A stretch of 64,000 nt of DNA from Ceratorhiza oryzae-sativae (lineage: Eukaryota > Basidiomycota > Agaricomycetes > Cantharellales > Ceratobasidiaceae). The notes under the pieces were generated by a model. The model saw only the letters and a program-made list of their open reading frames with translations, was not told where the DNA came from and did not search any database. The position numbers and the translations under genes are program-made. The DNA is taken from contig JARWMV010000241.1 in assembly GCA_030998015.1 (NCBI GenBank), forward strand, positions 496,001-560,000. The letters are read 5' to 3'. Shown here in pieces: positions 57,253-64,000 of this stretch. The first letter of the stretch is position 1, and the number at the start of each line of letters is the position of its first letter.

Positions 57253-57928
57253 CTAACTCGAGTTCGGTTTGAACAACCGATAGCTGACTCCCTTCAAGTC
57301 AATGACCTTGAATTCGTCTTGAAACCCCTCGGTCGTATTCAGCTTCTCCCAACCGAAAGGAATGACGGGGAAAGAAAAACGGCGTGAAAATACTGTTCGT
57401 GCTTGGGGTAAGTTCCCGAATGTAAAATTCGAACTGGACAAACCACGGCTCGCCTATAGTGCCCCAATTTGAAGATTCATTTTGTCCGCTGAAGCACATG
57501 TCTATTCTTGCCACACTCGAAGATCGAAATTTCGAGAAAGGTAGCCATATGGTGGTTCACTTGGAGTCATATTCTGTAACAAGTTTGATACCGTAGCTTG
57601 TAGCACTACACTGGCGATAGAATTTACCTATTGACCAAGCGGCCCCTGTGCCTAAACAAAAATAAAATAAAATAGCAAACCGCCACTCTGATCGACGCCC
57701 TGGTCGCACAAATACCAGTCAAAGCATATATTCCGTGTCAAAGCATCTACATCGGTTTGACCGAAAAGATGGTCTGAGCAGAATAATTTCTTCAAACGCA
57801 AACACAGACAAGACGGGAAAAAAATCAGTTTCAGGCTCGCTCTCCAGGGTACCATCTGCTCTAGTACATTGCGCATACATAGTATCAGGATAACGCAAAA
57901 CCCGTTGGACCTTCGCTGCTATTTGCAA
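57253..57928 (-). other. Possible exons downstream of the PPKPT-repeat gene
   Basis: Protein-like minus-strand stretches are present: VQRVLRYPDTMYAQCTRADG and TLESEPETD near 57800-57900, and FSFPVIPFGWEKLNTTEGFQ with DEFKVIDLKGVSYRLFKPNS ending at 57253. Splice-like sites connect them poorly. They may be the C-terminal domain of the repeat protein that starts at 58766 or a separate small gene. No family is recognised. Confidence 0.3.
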
Positions 57929-58007
57929 CTCGCTCTCTAAGCGGACTTGGTTGGCTGGATTCTCGAATGAGTGACATTTCTACATTTGTTAATTAAGGCG
58001 TACTTAC

Positions 58008-58766
58008 CTTTGGGGGAGGAGAGTGGTGGGAGAAGGTGGGCTTGGGAGGAGGAGACCAGGTCGGCTTAGGTGGCAGTGAGAAGGTCGGTTTGGGGGGAAG
58101 AGAAACAGTCGCTTGGGAGGCAACGAGAACGTCAAATCCTCAGCACGTTCGGCGTGCGAATGAGAAGGCTATTAGGTGAAATCTTCAGGTACATATACAA
58201 TAGTATAAGTAGCGTCACGCACCTTGGGAGAATAAGTCGGTTTGGGGGGAGGCGACCAGGTAGGTTTGGGAGGAATTGAGAGCGTAGGCTTGGGAGGAAT
58301 TGAGAGCGTAGGTTTGGGAGGAAGCGAAAGAGTAGGCTTAGGAGGGAGAGAAAGGGTTGGCTTAGGGGGAAGCGAAAAAGTCAAATCCTCGGCACGTTCA
58401 ACCTTTGAGTGAGGGGGCTATTAAAGTTGATTTTAAGTATTATATTGTTAGGAGGTTACGATGATTACCTTGACGGTGTGGCTGGGCTTGGGAGGAACAG
58501 AGACAGTTGGTTTGGGAGGCGGCGAGAAAGTCGGCTTGGGAGGAGGAGACCAGGTTGGCTTGGGTGGGGGAGAGAACGTCAACGAGTGGGAAGTATGGGA
58601 AAGCGTGGGCTTCGGGGGGGCTTAGAGGGAGAATACTCTGGCACCTACATACGAGACCGAGATGTGTTAATAAGTAGTGCTTCAAGTGAGGCTGTTCAAC
58701 ACTGACCGGCGAGGCAGCAGTGAGACCAAAGAAGACGACAAGCGTAGCAAAGGTTTTGGCATGCAT
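58008..58766 (-). CDS. Secreted proline-rich PPKPT-repeat protein, 3' end unresolved
   Basis: Starts at ATG 58766 with a signal peptide (MHAKTFATLVVFFGLTAASP), then an intron and a short exon VPEYSPSKP. The rest is a tandem repeat of a pentad-like unit, PPKPT followed by x-S (LSLPPKPT, LSIPPKPT, WSPPPKPT, FSPPPKPT), about twenty units, spread over three exons. The second and third repeat exons each open with a (S)H..(V/A)ERAEDLTFSLPPK block, so exon and repeat duplicated together. Two frame changes are seen: at 58614-58620, where a C run (minus strand) is one short, and at 58111 (CCG seen as CG). Both fit missing bases. The last repeat exon ends at a GTAAGT donor (58007); where it continues is uncertain. 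It resembles cell-wall or structural secreted proteins; function unknown. Confidence 0.65.
58050..58600 (-). repeat. Coding minisatellite: PPKPT units and duplicated exon
   Basis: Roughly 21-24 nt coding units with consensus CCTCCCAAGCC-ACC-TTCTC on the minus strand are repeated in two larger blocks, each beginning with GCCGAACGTGC-GAGGATTTGAC or a close variant. Such arrays vary in copy number between strains. Confidence 0.8.
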
Positions 58767-60149
58767 TTCGCTGAAAAAACTGTTGTGTTGTTGAAATAGG
58801 CAGAATAAGATGGGGTTGGGGAGCTTATGGGTTTGAATAACCTCGCTTTATACCATCGCGGATATAGACCGGAGAGTTATATGTCGCCATACAATGCATG
58901 TAAGCTGTGATTCACGCGTTTTGCGCTAGAACTATCCAACGATCCGCACACCTCCGTGTGTGAACGAACGCTTGATATTTTTAGGTGATTCAACCGAGCT
59001 ATATGGGGCAGAAAGCTCGGGTGAGCATCTTCGTTGGCATGGTAGAACAATGCCAGAGCGAAAGAAGACATGAACACCATCGTTTCGATTAAGCCCATTC
59101 GTTTCTTCTCGGGGAATATCAGTAGAACCAAGCACATAGAATAAGCGTGTACGTCCGTATATGGTCCGAGAACGTCCTCGGACGTCTTGGAGAAATGTTT
59201 ATTCTAGGACAGATGATTTCCTGAGAACGGTGATCAAGTGTTATAATCAGACATCGTGGTTGCCGGGTTACCTCACAGTGATGATACTTGCTCAAATATT
59301 CGGGTTAACAACTGGATCAGCTGACTGTCTTTTAGCTACGGAAGTTATCACCGAAAGGATTAACCGACGTCGCTGTTGAAGAAGGTCGTGATTCATGATC
59401 CCAGTCAGGTTTTTATATTACGTTACATTATCCTATACTCCTTTATGTCCGAGATATACGTACAAAAATAACGTGAACGTGCTGCGGAGAAGTTTGTTGG
59501 TCATAAATAGACTGTTGCGGTCCGTCTTCGCAGGGACATGAGCCCGAGCAGGTGTCAATGCGTGAATAAGGTTTGCCACGTAGCATTGTTTAGCAGACGG
59601 GCTCATCGAATGAAAGAGAGCCGCTCAAAGATGCACCTCTGTCGAATGGTTAGACGGCGGTTAAACTGTATGCGCTCGTCGCTCGTCAGCTAGCCGGTGC
59701 AAAATGGCATGATCGGTTGCGTGAATTAGGGGTGTTGTTGGAACAATGTGAGCAAGGAAGTTTATAATCGTTGATCAGCAGTGATGGATGTTGAACATAT
59801 ACCCGTAATCGTTATCAGTTAGTCCAATGTAAGCGTTGATTAGATTAAGTTACGTGCGTGCGATCACGTGATGCTTCCCTCGGTATCCCCGCGAACTCCG
59901 ATTGCCCCGCTTTTGCCTGACTCGGCCTTGTCACCGCTCTACCTCAGTGTCACGACGATCCGGATGCATTCGAGAGACTGAAAACATATGCGTATCGGAT
60001 CTGCACTCTGGAGTATTCCCTCCGTTCTCAACTCCCTTCTCGACGCAGCTCGACAATCTTGGTTTCATCGGAACGGTTCTTGGCCACCCCTCCTCCACCC
60101 CTTCACCCAGATTGGCCGTTAGGATCTTGTGTCTTACGACCACATCTTC
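58767..60149. other. Divergent intergenic region
   Basis: Promoters of the repeat-protein gene and the nucleoside transporter. Frames at 58877-59137 (minus) and 59161-59379 (plus) have no motif or splice partner. Confidence 0.45.
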
Positions 60150-61690
60150 ATGGCTGCTGGTTCACAGAAACATTTGGCCTCGAGCAGCCATTCGAGCACC
60201 CAGATTCCTGGGCAAGAAAGGCATCGATATTTTGACTGTGATCGAGATGACTCGATCGAGAAGCCTAATTCCCGTGGGGCCTTTGTTCAAGTGGTCTTTT
60301 TAGCGCTGGGAATAAGCTCTCTACTGCCATGGAACGGTGAGTGACTCGGTAAAATATGTTCCCCATCGTGTACTGAACCGTATGGGTTGTGTAGCCATCA
60401 TAACTACGCTCCCTTTTTTCCTCACTAGGCTGCGCGAGACACCGTTCCACGATACTTTTACGTCATGGCTAAGCATTCTATCGAACGGAATGGGGCTGGT
60501 AGCTATGGCTGTCTCAACTTGGGCAGGTGAACAGGCAAGTATTCACAGCCTACTCGATTTGGGTTACTTCAATCTGATGTTGCGTATATATCTCTAGTTT
60601 ACTGGGCCATCAAGCTTTTCCATCTCGATAACGGCCTTAATTTGCCTATTCTCATTTCTCGCCGTCTTTCCTTTCTTCGCATTCTCTTCAGCCACCTTCT
60701 TTATGATTGGCCTCGGGGCCAGCAGCCTTTCGGCTGCGGCAGGCGGATTTCTTCAGGCATCGACAATCACTCTAGCACCCAAGTACGGCACCGGTGCTAT
60801 AACATCCTACATGTCTGGCAGTGCACTCTCAGCAGTCGGCATCTCTATTCTTCAAGTGGCTACATCTTATACTTCCACTGACATGCTGCCCGATCTCGAT
60901 TCGGCATCTTGGAGCGCGATTATTTGCTTCATGAGTTCGGTATTAATTTTGGTGTCAACTCTAGCGCTATATCAAATGTTGAGATCAAATACCTGTGCTA
61001 CTCTTGATAACTCAGAGAATTTGAAGGACTTCGACATTGAGGAGCTACCTTCTGAACGTACGCATTTACTTCGACGACGTTCTCAATCCCTACCAAAAAC
61101 GCCACAAGGACATACTGGCCAACCACAGAACTACGCTATATACAACTACAACTTTGCAATCTTTTACGCTGGAGTGGTAACACTGGTACGTCGTTTTGTG
61201 TATACAACTGGACCAGAAAGTTGACATATCATTAAACCAGTGTTTGTTTCCTACCATCACTGCAACTATAGATCCCGTGAACGAGAATATAGACCCACTT
61301 ATATTCAACGCACTGCACTTTCTTGTATTCAATGTCGCCGACCTTGCAGGCCGTTCACTAGCCTCGATGACCCTTTTCTCTTCAACAAACGGCACATTCC
61401 TGGCTGTGTACTCGGCATCGCGCTCATTATTCATTCCCTTCTTCGTCGCGTGCAACGTCACCGGTTCGTCTACACCGGTAGCCATTACTTCTGATGTTGT
61501 TTATATGCTCGGGCTGTTTTTGTTTGGCCTCACACATGGTCATTGCTCCACAGTGTCCCTCGTTGCCGCTTCCAGAGGAGAGGGCGATGCTGAGAATGGG
61601 CGAGCCGCACGTGTGGCTCAGTTTTGGATGATGGTCGGTGTTGTTGTGGGGGGTCTGGCGAGTTTTGGCGTTCGCGAGGCTTTTTCATAA
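60150..61690 (+). CDS. Equilibrative nucleoside transporter (ENT/SLC29 family)
   Basis: Four exons join in frame: 60150-60336, 60395-60534, 60598-61185, 61241-61690, giving 454 residues. ENT proteins move nucleosides by facilitated diffusion across plasma or vacuolar membranes. About eleven hydrophobic segments are visible. Signature pieces: FLALGISSLLPWNGAIITTL (first membrane helix), SSLSAAAGGFLQASTITLAP with YGTGAITSYMSGSALSAVGI, and the conserved C-terminal LIFNALHFLVFNVADLAGRS. A cytosolic loop with an Arg/Ser-rich stretch (RTHLLRRRSQSLPKTPQGHT) lies in the middle, as in yeast Fun26. The second intron (60535-60597) is GC-AG with a strong CAG|GCAAGT donor. ATG 60150 is the first in frame. 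Length fits the family. Confidence 0.93.
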
Positions 61691-61929
61691 ATATAACGGA
61701 GGATATTCCAGGTTGGTGTTAAGATGGATGTTTTAGGTATTACTGTACATCGCTTTAACTTTATGTGGCATATATAGCTAATAATTTATCCAATGAAGTG
61801 AAAATGCGGTTAGTATCCGTGTCTATCCCTCTGTACCCATTCTCGACCCACCTGGGTGACCGGTTGAGAAATGACTCGTGTGCATCCCGTGTACTACAAC
61901 AAAACGGCAGTTCTCAGGATATTTTTATG

Positions 61930-62666
61930 TTACTCCTTGTTAGTGGAGGCAACGTTGGGTGGCAAGTCGGATACCTGCCCCACCACATTGTATCTCTGTT
62001 CAACAAATTAATGCGAGAATGATACAGCTGGGCCCTCGCTCAGGACATACCTTCGAGAAGAACGCGTACCAGTCATTCAAGACCCCTCTTTCTTTTGCTT
62101 CCAAGGTACTCCAGTCAGGGATGGCATCCTCCAGCTTCAACGATGAGAGCCCAAAGCCCTTTGACCCGTCCTTTCCAGCAAACACTGAATACGATCCACC
62201 TGGCCCATAAACGTCTCTCTGCAGAATGGGGGTATGTAGACGACATAATTAAATAATCAAAAGTAATATGTTCACCTTGGGGGACACATCGAATACTGTT
62301 CCTGTAGCCACATTTGAGTATTATATACGAGGGGGTAAAATGAATGAGACCTTTGATTGCTACATAGATCGGCCGGCTAGGATCGCGCCCATCGAATGAG
62401 GCAAGCTAGACAAGACCTGTAAGAACAGTATAGCGAGCCAGGGAAATAGTATATGTTACCTCTGCGAGAGTATATGGGTCGTTTTTTGGCGGTTGAAGTT
62501 GTCTGTCCCCAACCTCGAATGGCGTTTTCTTTGTGGTTGGGGCCGCTGTGACACTAGGCTGATTGCGGTTTTGGCGTCGAGAAAGGAACCAATAGGAAGG
62601 AATTAGTGCCGCAACCGCGGCAACAGCATATGCGGCTGGTGAGTTAGGAAAATAAGCCGGAGACAT
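61930..62666 (-). CDS. DAP1: Dap1/MAPR-type cytochrome b5-like heme-binding protein
   Basis: Membrane-associated progesterone-receptor family protein. In yeasts Dap1 binds heme and supports cytochrome P450 Erg11 in ergosterol synthesis, at the ER. Exon 1 is 62666-62460; further exons join AELASFDGRDPSRPIYVAIK, GTVFDVSPK, RDVYGPGGSYSVFAGKDGSK and FSKRYNVVGQVSDLPPNVAS, ending at 61930. An N-terminal transmembrane helix is clear (YAVAAVAALIPSYWFLSRR). The heme-binding tyrosine context (DVYGPGGSYSVFAGKDGS) is intact, and the end DWYAFFSKRYNVVGQV is typical. All junctions are in frame and the protein is about 165-170 residues, normal for the family. Confidence 0.93.
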
Positions 62667-63558
62667 TATGCTACTGGCTAAGTCGCTGGATATGAGGAGA
62701 CGAAACGCCGGGCGACTGCAGTTCTCTGACAAGCGGTTACGTGATCAATGCCAAGTTCTTCGCGCTTTCCCATTATTCCGAGCTTGATAACCCTCCCTCT
62801 TTGAAGCCACAAATGTGCGGGGTCGAGTAATCGTAGAAAAAAGTATTTATTTTCATTTTCATGGTGCTTTCTTGCGATACCTTGGTGGGGTCTTGATAGG
62901 ACGAACACCGGGACTTAAGAGCGTCCGCTATCGAACGTGTCTCGTTTAGCTTTCAGAACGTGCGGATTATGGTGACTTGCGAATAGATCGCGAGCTGGCT
63001 TCTTTATTGAACGATTGGCTGGTTTCAAAGCCATCCACGATGAAAATTTAGCCTCGAAGCCGGTTATCATCGTTCCAAGGATGTCTTCATCGCGCTCATG
63101 TGGAACCCTTCCGAAAGAGGCTAACTAGGGTGCTCCATAGCGAATTGAAGCTGCTGCCCATGTGCGTTATCATATAGCGCTGGGCCTTCAACTTCCACAA
63201 CCTGAGAAGTGAGCATTCTTATAGCTGGAATTGTATAGTGTACTCATTGTCCCATTGTTCCTCTTCGGCCATCCCATGCGTTGGACACTGAAAAGTTCCC
63301 CCGATAGCATTTAACATAACTATTTCGGCTACTACTTTCCAACGTAGCACTCCGCAGTAGAATGTCTCGGCAATCGTGCTGGGGCTGCGCATCCGCGCGT
63401 TGTGTCGCATCCGACGAGACCTCGATTCCCCCAATCATGGTTTAGTCTTCCAAGGAACGCACACCCTCGGCCGAGTCTCGTATAAAATGAAACACCTAGA
63501 ATCGTCAGGGGTTCACGCCGCCCCAGTCGGTTCCCCGAGCGCCCAAGCACCCACAGTC
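62667..63558. other. Divergent intergenic region
   Basis: Promoters of DAP1 and of the secreted HNH-like gene. No other gene seen. Confidence 0.5.
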
Positions 63559-64000
63559 ATGCTGTTCAAATTTTTCGCTCTTACACTCCTTCTACCTAGA
63601 TTTGTGGCCGCCGCACCACTTGATTGGGAAAATAAGCGCGCTCTGCCGACTCCTGTCAGCGCTGCAACTGCTAGGACGTACTTGGCTGCCTTGACCGTCG
63701 AAGCAGAATCCAACTCCCCTGCATAGTAAGTGCTCTGGTGGCCTTGCGTATAATGGGTTTGAATCTGACATATTCGCGATCAGCAATCGTGATCTATTCC
63801 CTCATTGGATTACTATCTCTGGAGCTTGTAACACACGCAAGAGTGAGGGTTTCAAACACAATTTAACAATACATGGACTTACCATGCAGTTTTCATAGCC
63901 GTTCTTATACGTGATGGGACAAACGTGGTAACTGATTCAGCTTGCGCTTCGACTTCTGGTACATGGAAATGTATGTGGAGAAGACTTGTATGTGTCAGGC
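63559..64000 (+). CDS. Secreted HNH-nuclease-family (DUF1524-like) protein, partial at window edge
   Basis: Starts at ATG 63559 with a signal peptide (MLFKFFALTLLLPRFVAAAP). Exons at 63559-63725, from about 63782, and from about 63892 join in frame to read ARTYLAALTVEAESNSPAYN, RDLFPHWITISGACNTRK and IRDGTNVVTDSACASTSGTW before a GTATGT donor near the right edge. This order matches the N-terminal half of secreted fungal proteins with a DUF1524/HNH nuclease domain, where a DIDHLVPL motif follows; that catalytic part lies beyond the window, so activity cannot be judged. The upstream in-frame ATG at 63487 is less likely because it precedes the signal peptide by 24 polar residues. Confidence 0.78.

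Noticed and set aside
58877..59137. 86-codon minus frame with a hydrophobic start
   Set aside because: No signal-peptide cleavage pattern, motif or splice partner; probably chance.
1..64000. CRISPR arrays, telomere repeats, rRNA
   Set aside because: No regularly spaced repeats, no TTAGGG arrays and no rRNA-like blocks were seen.

Overview
This window is nuclear DNA from a filamentous basidiomycete, most like an Agaricomycete of the Rhizoctonia/Ceratobasidium kind. The evidence is almost every gene being cut by many 45-65 nt GT-AG introns, short intergenic gaps, a local excess of F-box genes, and the protein families seen (HMG-CoA reductase with a sterol-sensing membrane part, Dap1, a secreted HNH-type protein, BTB proteins). 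The genus is an inference from overall gene content; nothing in the sequence names the species. I saw no rRNA, tRNA, CRISPR array or telomere repeat.

Layout. 1.5-6.6 kb: two tandem MATE-family efflux transporters. 8.4-13.1 kb: a tandem pair of F-box genes, each with one frame change, plus a leftover third C-terminal tail. 13.7-15.1 kb (minus): a secreted bacterial-type substrate-binding protein of the tungstate/phosphate-binding kind. 16.4-17.9 kb: lipoyl synthase. 18.5-23.2 kb (minus): two related pseudokinase genes in tandem. 24.4-26.3 kb: mitotic B-type cyclin. 27.8-29.6 kb (minus): the tail of a LINE-type element beside a broken F-box/LRR-like gene. 30.0-37.5 kb (minus): a hexokinase/glucokinase and HMG-CoA reductase. 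40.1-41.7 kb: an F-box protein with an acidic tail. 42.3-44.9 kb (minus): an unrecognised gene. 47-53.1 kb (minus): a BTB protein, a divergent cyclin, an unrecognised protein and a KH-domain RNA-binding protein of the KHDC4/BLOM7 type. 53.9-55.6 kb (minus): a GPI-anchored secreted protein. 56.1-57.2 kb: an F-box pseudogene. 57.9-58.8 kb (minus): a secreted PPKPT-repeat protein. 60.1-61.7 kb: an equilibrative nucleoside transporter. 61.9-62.7 kb (minus): Dap1. 63.6 kb to the edge: a secreted HNH-nuclease-like gene that runs off the window.

The housekeeping genes cover lipoate-dependent mitochondrial enzymes (lipoyl synthase), hexose phosphorylation, sterol synthesis (HMG-CoA reductase, Dap1), cell cycle (cyclin B) and RNA processing (KH protein). 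They are not a cluster: they are ordinary unlinked fungal genes interleaved with fast-evolving lineage-specific families (F-box, BTB, pseudokinase, repeat-rich secreted proteins).

One property colours the whole annotation. Several genes that must be functional (cyclin B, hexokinase, HMG-CoA reductase) carry 1-2 nt frame changes, mostly where a homopolymer looks one base short. This points to residual indel errors in the assembly, so the frameshifts in F-box genes here should not be taken as proof of pseudogenes. The most interesting biology is the pseudokinase pair, the substrate-binding protein, and the intron oddities (split start codon, GC-AG introns, two introns over 500 nt).
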